Shown: positions 1 through 8,372, counted from the stretch's first letter. The stretch: 17,704 nucleotides of DNA from an uncultured bacterium (GCA_900553205.1 USCK01000020.1:1-17704), one strand, 5' to 3'. Numbers and translations are program-made. Notes: a model not told the origin generated them from the letters alone.

Positions 1-22
1 TTCGTGGCTCGCAATCCTGTTA
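1..22. repeat. Edge of a possible intergenic repeat element
   Basis: Read on the minus strand, the first 22 bases give ACAGGATTGCGAGCC. This shares the ACNGGATTGC core with the right end of the MITE-like element at 11375-11499 (ACCGGATTGCTTCAC). The window probably starts inside a related dispersed repeat. Only the truncated edge is visible, so this is weak. The rest of 23-197 is AT-rich with no gene; a loose TTGCAA (49-54) lies upstream of TATATT (74-79) and could be part of a promoter for the gene that follows. Confidence 0.3.
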
Positions 23-197
23 AATTTCTATCCTACATGAATAGCAAATTGCAAAATAATTCTAAAACAACAATATATTATATTTACATAATTTTACATT
101 ACTTTTATTTTTACTAAAGTTTTTATTAAACTTGCCGTCATACAATATTGTACGAAGTATCGCTTTTATCAATGATAACAAATTTAAAACAGGGCGT

Positions 198-2807
198 ATG
201 ACAAATAGTGTAAGTAATGATAACAACGATAATAGCATCTCGATAAATGAACTTCAGAAAAAATTGTCGAGTTCAGAATCTACCATTTATACCGAACAAG
301 GTATGAAGTCAATTTTTGATGCATACAATACTAAGAAAAATTCTGACAAAAACTCAATAGAGATTTTAGATTCTAACGAGTTACAAGAGCTTGTTAATGA
401 TATAAAATCTTATGACGGTAAAATTGATGCATCAAAAAAAGACGGTTATATAGATATAGATGAAGCAAATTTATTTATTAAAGGTTTCAATGAAAAACAT
501 AAAAATACCCCGATAAAAACAGAAGACTTATTCGGATTTATTACAAATTTTTTAAAACGGCAAAATGTTAATGATAAAAAAAGTCAATATGTCCATAGAA
601 AAGTTAAAACTGTAGGAAAACCTCTTTCCCAAAAATCTGTTTCAATTGTTGCTAATATCAATGGTGAGCCTAAAGATATCATTATTGACATTGAACTATA
701 TGCGACTCAAGATAAAAAATATATTCTTATGTACAACTATGGAGCATCTACAGGCGCAGAACATAAACAAAATCTAGCAAAAGAATATGGTTATGAAGGA
801 AAAGATGCTTGGAATGAATTTATGACAAATTCTCTCCATTTTGACTCAGACACTTATGAAATATCATTCTTACCAACACCTCTTACCAATAAAGCTAAAA
901 AATATAACACTCCAAAGATGACTGGAGGCTCTCCAACATCTTTATCCAGAATTGGTAGGAGAATAGATAAACCTCTCACCGATAAAGAAATTTCTAAAAT
1001 AGATGAAAGATACTCAAACCCTGAAGTCATCAATTCAATGACTCAATTTTGTGATTTTATAAAATCCTCTATAGCTCAAGCTGAACAAGATTTAAATAAT
1101 GATGCAAAAACTTATGGCTGGGCAGAACATGTTGCAGATTTTCTTGGCGAATTTCGAGAAGTTAATACAATGTCTAATATGCGCCAAATCCTTGCTGATG
1201 CAAAACTATATTTATATATGATGATGAATGCAGATAATTCTCCTAAAGGAATTAAAGCGGGTAAAGATTTTTTTGCAGTGTATAAGAATTTTACAGGTAA
1301 AAAAAATTTTGATGAAAAAGAAATACAAAACTTTTTAAAAACAAACCAAAAATATAATTATCAAGAACCTGTTATTCAAACTTACAAATTTATCAAAAGC
1401 AATTTGAATAATTCAGTAAATGAATATGCCAAATATTATGCTAATAATCAAAATGAAAATTTTAAAGATGATAAATACAATCAGTCTAAAGTTCGTGAAG
1501 CTTTTGATAATATGTATGACATGTTTTATTCTCTGACAGGCATGTCTAAAGATAACTTTATCTCAATGTTAAAAGATTTAGAAGCTCAAGGAAAAGACCC
1601 TATAGAATTTTTGCGTAATTTTTCTAAAAATATTATTAATGCATCTGAACAAAATGTAAAAGAAACTTTAGGTATTGATAACATAGAAAAACTGGAAGAT
1701 TATGAAAAAGATTTACAAGAAAACTATGATACATCAAGAAAAACTGCATTAGGCGATGATGGAGATTTAGTAAATCGAATTGCTAAATATAACAGTTCTC
1801 AACTTTTTGTAGGTTCATTAATTAGTGGTGTCGCACAAATGGCATTATATGCAGCTCTCATGGCTATTTGTCCTGAATTCGCATTTGCTAAAGGTATTCA
1901 ATCAGCATCATCAACTGTTAGGGGTAGTGTTGGAGCGCTTGAAACAATATTTTATGGTTATGGAAAAAGTGTCCCTTATACTATTACCTCGGTATTAAAA
2001 GACACTCCTTCTGCAAGTACTGTATTCTCATTATTATCTAATGAAGGACTTAAATCTGGTAGTTCTTATGCCATTTCTTCATTAGTAATTGATGGAGCAA
2101 ATAAAGTTACAGATGAGGTTGATGAAAACAATTTAGAATCTTTAAAATCTATGACACAAACAGCTGCAATAGAATTTTTAGCTGGTTATTTATTTGATGG
2201 ATTTTTGAAAGCAAAAATCTTTAAACAAGGCGAAAAAACAGTATTAGAAAATGAAGATATAGCAAAAAAATATGCTGACGTAATTTCGAAAAGCGATGTT
2301 GGTGAAAGAGCTTTAAATAATTCAGGTATAAGATTTTCTAACGATTTCATTAAGAGTTTTGCTTTAGGAAGAACAACGGCTGGCGTAATTGGAGGAACTA
2401 AAGATAGCTCAAAAGAATTTTTTAAAGAATCTTGTAATGGTAAATATAGTATAAGTGGACTTGGATTAGCTTTTATTGCGGGTGCTCTTTCAAATGCAAC
2501 TATGATAAAATTCAAAAATTCTAGTTTTTCAAAAGAAGAACATAGAATTTTAGGGAAATTAATTGAAAAAGGGCCTAAAAAAGGTTCTAAAAATGAGATA
2601 AATTCTTACCTGGAAACATTAGACAAAGATGAACAAATGTATGTTCAAGATTATTTATCAAAAATTCATACAGAAATAATGCAATATATTAATACACATT
2701 CAAACGAAGATGGTGCAAAAGAAGCAATTCAATTTTGCAAAGAAAACCCTGATGCTTTAGATGAAATGATCTTAGAATATAATGCTATTAAGAATTTAAC
2801 TAACTAA
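198..2807 (+). CDS. Large protein of unknown function with EF-hand-like N-terminal region
   Basis: An 869-aa protein not recognised as any named family. I start it at ATG 198, preceded by AGGG (191-194), rather than at an in-frame TTG at 132 that has no ribosome site. Residues about 41-61 (FDAYNTKK...IEILDSNEL) and 77-89 (DASKKDGYIDIDE) resemble a degenerate EF-hand pair: the second has the D-G-x-I and terminal E of a calcium loop but is 13 residues long, so calcium binding is uncertain. There is no Sec signal peptide. Long lysine/asparagine-rich helical stretches follow. A hydrophobic Gly/Ala-rich segment at about 535-562 (LFVGSLISGVAQMALYAALM) and another near 755-775 (GLGLAFIAGALSNA) could be membrane-inserting or a buried helical hairpin. 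The next gene follows after 105 bp on the same strand; an AT-only hairpin (2828-2858) lies between them. Function unknown; EF-hand content is inference. Confidence 0.85.
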   Translation: MTNSVSNDNNDNSISINELQKKLSSSESTIYTEQGMKSIFDAYNTKKNSDKNSIEILDSNELQELVNDIKSYDGKIDASKKDGYIDIDEANLFIKGFNEKHKNTPIKTEDLFGFITNFLKRQNVNDKKSQYVHRKVKTVGKPLSQKSVSIVANINGEPKDIIIDIELYATQDKKYILMYNYGASTGAEHKQNLAKEYGYEGKDAWNEFMTNSLHFDSDTYEISFLPTPLTNKAKKYNTPKMTGGSPTSLSRIGRRIDKPLTDKEISKIDERYSNPEVINSMTQFCDFIKSSIAQAEQDLNNDAKTYGWAEHVADFLGEFREVNTMSNMRQILADAKLYLYMMMNADNSPKGIKAGKDFFAVYKNFTGKKNFDEKEIQNFLKTNQKYNYQEPVIQTYKFIKSNLNNSVNEYAKYYANNQNENFKDDKYNQSKVREAFDNMYDMFYSLTGMSKDNFISMLKDLEAQGKDPIEFLRNFSKNIINASEQNVKETLGIDNIEKLEDYEKDLQENYDTSRKTALGDDGDLVNRIAKYNSSQLFVGSLISGVAQMALYAALMAICPEFAFAKGIQSASSTVRGSVGALETIFYGYGKSVPYTITSVLKDTPSASTVFSLLSNEGLKSGSSYAISSLVIDGANKVTDEVDENNLESLKSMTQTAAIEFLAGYLFDGFLKAKIFKQGEKTVLENEDIAKKYADVISKSDVGERALNNSGIRFSNDFIKSFALGRTTAGVIGGTKDSSKEFFKESCNGKYSISGLGLAFIAGALSNATMIKFKNSSFSKEEHRILGKLIEKGPKKGSKNEINSYLETLDKDEQMYVQDYLSKIHTEIMQYINTHSNEDGAKEAIQFCKENPDALDEMILEYNAIKNLTN

Positions 2808-2912
2808 ATGTAAATTTTTTTTAATATAAGATATATTTATAGGCAATTTTCATATCTTTTATCACTTATATACTGTATGTAGTAGTGTAAGTAATAATAT
2901 TGGAGTGTTAAA

Positions 2913-3338
2913 ATGCAAGCACAAAATTCTAATGTGAATTTTGGAATGGCGTTTCGAAGTCCTTCGAGATTTGCTATGCCTTATTTTAAAAAATATATGT
3001 CTAATGGTACAAACAGAATTGATGTAGAGGCGTTTGGGGAATTTATTGTTAATCAAGCAAAAAATAAAAATGTTGATTTACAATATATACATTCTAAAAA
3101 TGGCGATATGTTTAAAATTTTTTCTATTAATAATCCAAATAAAAATGTAACTATTCCTATAGAATCTCTTAAAACAAATAAATCTCACAAAAAAGGATTT
3201 TTTGAAGGAGTAAAAGAATGGTTTAAGTTAAAAACAACAAGATACGAATATTTACCACTTGGTTCAATGGAAAATCTGCCACCTGAACTAAAAAAAGCTG
3301 GTGAAATTGCTAATAATATGGAAAAAGAATTAACATAA
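2913..3338 (+). CDS. Small protein with N-terminal NFG-type tag
   Basis: A 141-aa hypothetical protein starting at ATG 2913, with GGAG (2902-2905) seven bases upstream. A TATACT at 2869-2874 could be its -10 box, although no good -35 is visible. The N-terminus reads MQAQNSNVNFGMAFRSPSR: a polar Asn/Gln-rich start, then N-F-G-M-A-F, with no hydrophobic signal peptide. Similar short openings recur on lineage-specific proteins of gut Melainabacteria as I remember them, and another protein in this window (minus strand, ending at 11561) carries a related F-K-G...F-G stretch. The remainder is basic and mostly helical (FFEGVKEWFKLKTTRYEYLPLG), with no transmembrane segment and no catalytic motif I can identify. 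It converges on the dGTPase-like gene 43 bp downstream, with no clear terminator between them. Function unknown. Confidence 0.85.
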   Translation: MQAQNSNVNFGMAFRSPSRFAMPYFKKYMSNGTNRIDVEAFGEFIVNQAKNKNVDLQYIHSKNGDMFKIFSINNPNKNVTIPIESLKTNKSHKKGFFEGVKEWFKLKTTRYEYLPLGSMENLPPELKKAGEIANNMEKELT

Positions 3339-3381
3339 CTACAACTAATTATTTAACATGTACAGCAAGGACATAAAAAAA

Positions 3382-4626
3382 TTAAAATGTGATTAATTCT
3401 TCATATACCTTTATAGCAAATTTATCAGTCATACTAGAAATATAATCAATAATTGCTTGTTTATAATCCATTTCGTTTTCCATGTTATAAATAATCTTAT
3501 TTTTGTATTTCTTATTAACTCTTTGCTTTGTATCAATATTTGAATACTTGATTAACCAATCGCAAAAACTCTTTATAATAGTTCTATAATATGGTGCATC
3601 TTTTGCAAGATTACTTATCGTACTAAAATCTGCATAATAATCCTTCAAGAAATTATAAAGTGTCCTCAAAACCAAATTTGCATATTCCATAAATGGCTTT
3701 AATCTTCTATTCATACAAATTTTTTCAAAATTGAATTTTTTTATTTGTCGCATTAATTCATAATTTTCTTGAGAAAAATTCAAACCGGTTTCAGGTGTAG
3801 AATTCTCACACAAATCAAGAATAAACTTGTGCATAAGGTAAGTTGTATTAATTTCTTTTAGTTTTACCTTTTCTTTGACAATATTTTCTGCAATTTGTCT
3901 TAATGTTAAATAATCATTTTTATCAAAAAAGTTGTACAATGCCGCATCTTGCAAATCTCGACCTAAATAAGCAATTTTATCAGAAATTTTTACTACACAC
4001 CCTTCATAAGTAAAAGGCATATACTGTCCTTTTTTAATCTCTCTTAAATCTATAAATTCTTTTCTGGGAATAAGAGCATTCTCGTCAACTTCTCCACAAT
4101 GACTGACAATTCCGTCTCTAACAGCATAAGTCAAATTTAAGTTTTCGCTCCAACCTTCTTGGTTCGGCAAAGTTTCAACCTCATCTACAAATCTCAAGCT
4201 ATTGTATTCATGCCAGAACTTGTATCTAAAGCCTTCTTCCTCCATGATTTTTATTATTATTCTCTCGCCATGGTGTCCAAACGGAGAATGTCCCAAATCA
4301 TGTCCTAAAGATATTGCTTCTACAAGCTCCGTATTTAATCCTAAATATTTGGCGATAGATTTGGAAATAGAAGCTACATAATTAACATGTTCTATTCTCG
4401 TACATACATGGTCATTATCCGTTGCGAAAAACACTTGAGTTTTGTGCTTTAGACGACTATATGCACAACAGTTTATTATACGGTTGTAATCTCGTTCAAA
4501 CTCCGAACGAATTTCAAACTCATTATTCGCAGAAAACTTTCCAATCCTACTTATATTCTTTTCCCAATTTTCATTCTCCGGGAAAGCTGCAACATTCGTA
4601 AATAATTGTTTTGTTTGAGTATTCAT
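3382..4626 (-). CDS. dgt: dGTPase-like HD-domain triphosphohydrolase
   Basis: A 414-aa HD-superfamily protein of the deoxyguanosinetriphosphate triphosphohydrolase type, which hydrolyses dNTPs (classically dGTP) to the deoxynucleoside and tripolyphosphate in the cytoplasm. The family signature is clear: RLKHKTQVF at 58-66, metal ligand H80 (CTRIEH), the HD pair H109-D110 in GHDLGHSPFGHHGE (108-121), and D216 in ISDKIAY as the fourth HD-domain ligand. The C-terminal YISSMTDKFA matches the conserved end of the family. Length is normal for the shorter dGTPase-like branch. The start has no Shine-Dalgarno sequence; TATAAT sits 6 bp before the ATG, suggesting a leaderless mRNA. Substrate preference within this family cannot be read from sequence. 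Downstream it converges on the small NFG protein. Confidence 0.92.
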   Translation of the reverse strand: MNTQTKQLFTNVAAFPENENWEKNISRIGKFSANNEFEIRSEFERDYNRIINCCAYSRLKHKTQVFFATDNDHVCTRIEHVNYVASISKSIAKYLGLNTELVEAISLGHDLGHSPFGHHGERIIIKIMEEEGFRYKFWHEYNSLRFVDEVETLPNQEGWSENLNLTYAVRDGIVSHCGEVDENALIPRKEFIDLREIKKGQYMPFTYEGCVVKISDKIAYLGRDLQDAALYNFFDKNDYLTLRQIAENIVKEKVKLKEINTTYLMHKFILDLCENSTPETGLNFSQENYELMRQIKKFNFEKICMNRRLKPFMEYANLVLRTLYNFLKDYYADFSTISNLAKDAPYYRTIIKSFCDWLIKYSNIDTKQRVNKKYKNKIIYNMENEMDYKQAIIDYISSMTDKFAIKVYEELITF

Positions 4627-4632
4627 ATATTC

Positions 4633-4638
4633 ATTATA
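4633..4638 (-). promoter_or_regulatory. Candidate -10 box for the dGTPase-like gene
   Basis: On the minus strand a perfect TATAAT ends 6 bp before the start codon at 4626, which would put the transcription start at or next to the ATG. No convincing -35 hexamer is visible 16-18 bp upstream, and perfect -10 matches are common in DNA this AT-rich. Confidence 0.3.
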
Positions 4639-4729
4639 ACAATTATTTTACAAGTTTCTATTATATTTTAGTTGGAAATATTAAAACTAATAACAGATGC
4701 CATTCATGAACAGTGATTGCTTTTGGATT

Positions 4730-5058
4730 TTAGGCAACTTGTTGAAGTCTGTCGCCGAATTGTTCGTATTGCGTTCTGTTACAAGAGATTTTGCCTGTTA
4801 CTGTTTGTAATTTTTCAGGAAACATAGAAACACTTACATTCTCTAACAGTTTATCTTCATTCACATCCTCTTTAAAGGTAGAGATATACCTTTATTTTTG
4901 CCTGCAACATACGAAGGTTTATATACTTTTATCTCAAAAGTACCATCTTCAAGAGTCTTTACAGGCTTGTCCAAATACTCAAAAATCAATGATTGCCACA
5001 TGTTGTTTTTACCACGTTCCAGATAGATACAAAAATCTCCGTCCTTTAAAACTACATG
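4730..5058 (-). pseudogene. Frameshifted remnant of an unrecognised protein gene
   Basis: No single long frame covers this stretch, but two minus-strand frames join into one protein-like sequence. From 5058 down to about 4885 the frame reads with good codon character, including KDGDFCIYLERGKNNMW, DKPVKTLEDGTFEIKVYKPS and ending near AGKNKGIS. From about 4883 a shifted frame continues with TFKEDVNEDKLLENVSVSMF and ends QYEQFGDRLQQVA plus a stop at 4730-4732. The junction lies in a TCTC dinucleotide stretch (about 4880-4886 read on the minus strand), so a 2-base slippage gain, or loss of one base, explains it. The 5' end is also damaged: a TGA lies two codons before the readable part and no start codon with a ribosome site is visible. 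About 109 codons remain. The family is not recognised. It sits 45 bp downstream of the phosphoesterase gene on the same strand and may once have been cotranscribed with it. Confidence 0.72.
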
Positions 5059-5103
5059 TCAATCAAGTTTTTGCTGATAAACACTAATATTAAAAAATAT
5101 TAC

Positions 5104-5847
5104 CTAAAAATGTCTTTCTTTTGGGTTAATCAAAACTTCCGAAAGCTTTTCTGCGCCTTCAAATGTTCTTTTTGCAAGAATATCAGCAGCTTTTCTATTG
5201 TCATATCTTACGAATTTGTGTTCTATTACAAATTTGCCGTCATTTATATCAAGAATCAAATAACAAGATTTTGGATTTTCGGTGAACGGACGACCGACAC
5301 TGCCGACATTAATAACGGTCTTTTTACTCAAAGTTTGGAAGCCACAAGGGATATGAGTATGTCCACATAAAATAACTGTTGCTTCGCAATCCTTAACCAT
5401 TTCTTCCACCTCTTGAGGTGGAGTGTCAGGCAAAATATCTTCGTTGTTTCTGCGAGGTGAACCATGTACAAGTAAGATTTTTACACCTTCTTCTGTAAGA
5501 AGTTTATATGGAGGTAAATTTCTTAAAAACGCTTTTTGGTTATCGTTTAAAATTTTTACATCTTCTCTCAAAGCATTTGCCATAATCGGAGCTGCACTTG
5601 ATAAATTGTTATACATCTCATCATTATATTCGGCTATCATTTTATCAGTATTCCCCTGTATCATTTCGATATTATTGTATGTGTTTAAATGCATACAATA
5701 ATCAACAGTCGGTGCAGGTTCAGGGCCGGCAAGGGCATAATCACCCAAGAAAAAAGTTTTGTCACAACCGTTCTTTTGAATATCGTCCATAACTGCATTC
5801 AATGCAATCATATTTCCATGGATATCTGATAAAATTGCTATTTTCAT
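5104..5847 (-). CDS. YfcE/MJ0936-type metallophosphoesterase
   Basis: A 247-aa calcineurin-like phosphoesterase with the complete dimetal motif set: D8-x-H10 (SDIHGN), G35-D36, G65-N-T-D68 (the GNHD-type motif), H128 (HGSPR) and G162-H-T-H165, followed by the typical NVGSVGRP. This is the YfcE/MJ0936 group, cytoplasmic enzymes that act on phosphodiesters in vitro; the cellular substrate is generally unknown. Length and motif spacing fit an intact enzyme. The start is supported by GAGGTG (5857-5852) five bases before the ATG. The gene is divergent from ispG, with only 30 bp between the two start codons, so their promoters must overlap. A decayed gene lies immediately downstream. Confidence 0.93.
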   Translation of the reverse strand: MKIAILSDIHGNMIALNAVMDDIQKNGCDKTFFLGDYALAGPEPAPTVDYCMHLNTYNNIEMIQGNTDKMIAEYNDEMYNNLSSAAPIMANALREDVKILNDNQKAFLRNLPPYKLLTEEGVKILLVHGSPRRNNEDILPDTPPQEVEEMVKDCEATVILCGHTHIPCGFQTLSKKTVINVGSVGRPFTENPKSCYLILDINDGKFVIEHKFVRYDNRKAADILAKRTFEGAEKLSEVLINPKERHF

Positions 5848-5864
5848 TTTTCACCTCTTCGTTG

Positions 5865-5870
5865 TACAAT
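5865..5870 (+). promoter_or_regulatory. Candidate -10 box for ispG
   Basis: TACAAT lies 7 bp before the ispG ATG, placing the likely transcription start at the start codon. There is no purine-rich ribosome site between 5850 and 5877 on this strand; the sequence there is pyrimidine-rich because it encodes the ribosome site of the divergent gene. No clear -35 is seen, since that position falls in the phosphoesterase start. Confidence 0.4.
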
Positions 5871-5872
5871 TA

Positions 5873-5899
5873 ATTATATGATAAAAAGAAGAAACTCAA
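5873..5899 (-). promoter_or_regulatory. Candidate promoter for the phosphoesterase gene
   Basis: On the minus strand, TTGAGT (5899-5894), a 15-bp spacer and TATAAT (5878-5873) would start transcription near 5866. That gives a short leader carrying the GAGGTG ribosome site. The -35 half lies inside the ispG coding start, and the two opposing -10 boxes are 2 bp apart. Confidence 0.4.
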
Positions 5900-6948
5900 A
5901 ACAAATTTGTATAGGTAATGTAAAAATCGGTGGTGGCGCTCCTGTATCTGTTCAGTCTATGTGCAACACAGATACTAGAGATATTGAAGCTACAGTTCGC
6001 CAGATTAAAGAATTTGCTGATGCTGGCTGTGAAATTGCAAGACTTGCAGTTTTGAACAAAGATGCAGCAGAAGCAATAAAAGAAATTGTAAAAAGAACTG
6101 ATATTCCATTGGTTGCTGATATTCATTTTGACTACAGATTAGCAATTCAATGTATCGAAAACGGTATCCACGCACTTAGGATTAACCCTGGGAATATCGG
6201 TAAAAGAGAACACACAGAAAAAGTTGTTAATCTTGCAAAAACAAACCATGTTCCAATCAGAATCGGTATTAATGCAGGCTCTTTAGAAAAAGAACTAAAA
6301 GCCAGAGAAGATATGACTCTTGCAGAAAAAATGGTTGCAAGTGCTATGAACCATATCAAGATATTAGAAGATTTAGACTATGATACGATGAAAATTTCGT
6401 TAAAATCTTCTGATGTTATGACAACTATTGAAGCATACAGACTGATTGCGCAAAAAGTTGATTATCCGTTGCATGTAGGTGTAACCGAAGCAGGAACATT
6501 AAAAGGTGGCTTAATAAAATCATCTGTCGGTATCGGCACATTATTGGCAGAAGGTATCGGCGACACAATAAGAGTTTCTCTGACAGAAAACCCTATAGAA
6601 GAAGTTTATGCAGGCTGGGGAATATTAAAAGCATTAGGACTAAGAGAAAGAGGAATTAATTTTGTATCTTGTCCGACTTGTGGCAGAACACAAATTGATT
6701 TAATAGGTTTGGCTAAAAGAGTTGAAGAAAAATTCAAAAACCTTGATTTGCCAATCACTATAGCAACAATGGGCTGTCCTGTTAATGGTCCTGGGGAAGC
6801 ATCTCACGCAGACTATGGTATAGCAGGTGCGATAGGCGAAGGATATATCTTTAAAAAAGGTGAAATTATAAAACGAGTTCCTGAACAAGACCTGTTGCAA
6901 GAACTTGAAAATATTATATCTGCCGATTACAGTATTAGTATTAAATAA
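5878..6948 (+). CDS. ispG: 4-hydroxy-3-methylbut-2-enyl diphosphate synthase (IspG/GcpE)
   Basis: A 356-aa enzyme of the MEP isoprenoid pathway. It reductively converts 2-C-methyl-D-erythritol 2,4-cyclodiphosphate to HMBPP using a 4Fe-4S cluster. The N-terminal TIM-barrel half opens with the family sequence GGGAPVSVQSMCNTDTRD. The C-terminal cluster domain shows C265-P-T-C268-G-R and C300-P-V-N-G-P-G-E307, giving the three cysteines and the glutamate that hold the cluster. Length matches the two-domain bacterial form (about 350-380 aa) without the extra middle domain of plant enzymes. The start at 5878 gives the normal N-terminus (KRRNSKQICIGNVKIGG). With a -10-like box 7 bp upstream and no Shine-Dalgarno sequence, translation may be leaderless. 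Presence of this gene implies the MEP route rather than mevalonate. The next gene follows after 63 bp and appears to have its own promoter. Confidence 0.97.
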   Translation: MIKRRNSKQICIGNVKIGGGAPVSVQSMCNTDTRDIEATVRQIKEFADAGCEIARLAVLNKDAAEAIKEIVKRTDIPLVADIHFDYRLAIQCIENGIHALRINPGNIGKREHTEKVVNLAKTNHVPIRIGINAGSLEKELKAREDMTLAEKMVASAMNHIKILEDLDYDTMKISLKSSDVMTTIEAYRLIAQKVDYPLHVGVTEAGTLKGGLIKSSVGIGTLLAEGIGDTIRVSLTENPIEEVYAGWGILKALGLRERGINFVSCPTCGRTQIDLIGLAKRVEEKFKNLDLPITIATMGCPVNGPGEASHADYGIAGAIGEGYIFKKGEIIKRVPEQDLLQELENIISADYSISIK

Positions 6949-6949
6949 C

Positions 6950-6976
6950 TTGATAAAATAGGATTTATATTATAAA
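6950..6976 (+). promoter_or_regulatory. Candidate promoter for the CNNM/CorC-type gene
   Basis: TTGATA (6950-6955), a 15-bp spacer and TATAAA (6971-6976) lie just after the ispG stop and about 35 bp before the next start codon. The spacer is short and the region very AT-rich, so this is tentative. Confidence 0.35.
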
Positions 6977-7011
6977 ATTAATATAGATAATATAAGGATT
7001 TTAAGAGGTAA

Positions 7012-8364
7012 ATGGACCAGAGTATTTTATTGAATATTTTTGTAGTTGCAATATTAATCTTTGCAAATGCTTTTTTTGTAGCCTCAGAGTTTGCCCTCGT
7101 AAAAGTTAGAAAGACCAAATTAGAACAGTTGGCTAATGAAGGTAATTCTACGGCAAAAATCGCTCTTGAGACTGTTGATAATATGAACGATATGCTTGCT
7201 GCAATCCAGTTGGGTATCACTATTGCAAGTATCGCTTTAGGTTGGGTTGGCGAAGCAACTGTTGTAAGAATTATTGAAAAAATAATTGTTTTATTCCCAA
7301 CCATAAATGTTTCTATGACATCGCACGCAATAGCAGTTCCTATTTCATTTGCTTTGGTAACTTTTTTGCATGTACTTCTTGGGGAACAATTACCAAAATG
7401 TATGTCAATACAATATCCTGAAAAATTTGCACTATTTTGCGCAAGACCAATAAACTTCTTTGAAGTTTTATTCAAGCCTTTTGTATGGGTTTTGGCAACT
7501 TGTAACAGCAAGTTATTAAAATTATGTTGTATTGATGCCCCTCAATCTCCTCTTGTTCACTCTACTGAGGAACTTGATATGATTGTAGATGCTAGTTATA
7601 ACGAGGGTGTATTAAACCAAACAGAAGCAGAAATGTTGCATAATATGTTCAAATTCTCTGATTTGACTGCAAAACAAATTATGATTCCAAGAACTGATAT
7701 GACTTGTATTGATAAAGAAGACATTACTTATGATGAATTGAATAAAATCACTCTTGAAAACCAATACACAAGATACCCTGTATATGAAGAAAATATTGAT
7801 AAAATCTTAGGTTTTATCCATGTTAAAGATTTGTATGCAGCAAAACTAAGAAACAATGAATTTAACATTGATAAATTAATAAGACCATTGATGTTGATTC
7901 CGGAAACAATGACTCTTGATAACTTGATGAAGGAATTTAAAAAGCGCCATGGACAAATGGCTATCGTTGTCGATGAGTTTGGTGGAACTTCAGGTTTAAT
8001 CACATTGGAAGATGTTTTGGAAGAAATCATCGGCGAAGTTCAAGATGAATTTGATACAGAAGAAGAAGTTGATATCAAAGAAGTTGGCGAAAACACTTAT
8101 GTAGCTAATGCAATGATGAGATTAGACGAAATTGCAGAGTTCTTTGATATCAAAGAAGATGATTTTGACTATGAAGATATTGAAACCATAGGTGGATTGG
8201 TTGTTAAAATACTTGGTAGAATTGCACAAGTTGGTGATACGGTAGAAGTTCCTGAACAAGGTTTAAAAATATCTGTTCAAAAAGTTGAAGGTGCAAGAGT
8301 TACTAGAGTTGTTATTACAAAAAGCCCTGTAAATAAAGAATCTTTGACCGAAGAATCTAAATAG
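7012..8364 (+). CDS. DUF21-CBS-CorC_HlyC membrane protein (CNNM/hemolysin-C type)
   Basis: A 450-aa inner-membrane protein of the CNNM/CorC/YfjD family, linked in several bacteria to Mg2+ (or Co2+) efflux and often annotated as hemolysin. The N-terminal DUF21 domain has hydrophobic segments at about 5-28, 62-85 and 101-128, ending in the family GEQLPKC motif (usually GExxPK). A CBS pair spans about 205-335: it starts at MIPRTDM (224-230), and the second CBS contains VVDEFGGTSGLIT near 319-331 and the LEDVLEEIIGE that follows. The C-terminal CorC_HlyC domain covers about 350-437 (GGLVVKILGRIAQVGDTVEV). Length and domain order are normal. The start is supported by AAGAGG (7003-7008) three to four bases before the ATG. 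It is not a haemolysin by any visible feature; transport substrate is inferred from the family. Confidence 0.94.
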   Translation: MDQSILLNIFVVAILIFANAFFVASEFALVKVRKTKLEQLANEGNSTAKIALETVDNMNDMLAAIQLGITIASIALGWVGEATVVRIIEKIIVLFPTINVSMTSHAIAVPISFALVTFLHVLLGEQLPKCMSIQYPEKFALFCARPINFFEVLFKPFVWVLATCNSKLLKLCCIDAPQSPLVHSTEELDMIVDASYNEGVLNQTEAEMLHNMFKFSDLTAKQIMIPRTDMTCIDKEDITYDELNKITLENQYTRYPVYEENIDKILGFIHVKDLYAAKLRNNEFNIDKLIRPLMLIPETMTLDNLMKEFKKRHGQMAIVVDEFGGTSGLITLEDVLEEIIGEVQDEFDTEEEVDIKEVGENTYVANAMMRLDEIAEFFDIKEDDFDYEDIETIGGLVVKILGRIAQVGDTVEVPEQGLKISVQKVEGARVTRVVITKSPVNKESLTEESK

Positions 8365-8372
8365 ACCTCACT

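Noticed and set aside
132..197. TTG start 22 codons upstream of the 869-aa protein
   Set aside because: No ribosome site before the TTG; the ATG at 198 has AGGG upstream and gives a polar N-terminus leading directly into the conserved-looking region.
2862..3056. Minus-strand 64-codon open frame opposite the small NFG protein
   Set aside because: Ile/Arg/His-rich shadow of the plus-strand gene, which has a good ribosome site.
4791..5087. Plus-strand 98-codon open frame
   Set aside because: Cys/Tyr/Ser-rich with no ribosome site; it is antisense to the two-frame minus-strand remnant, which reads much more like protein.
7012..8364. Haemolysin function for the CBS-domain membrane protein
   Set aside because: The name is historical for this family; DUF21, CBS and CorC_HlyC domains point to ion transport, and no toxin feature is visible.
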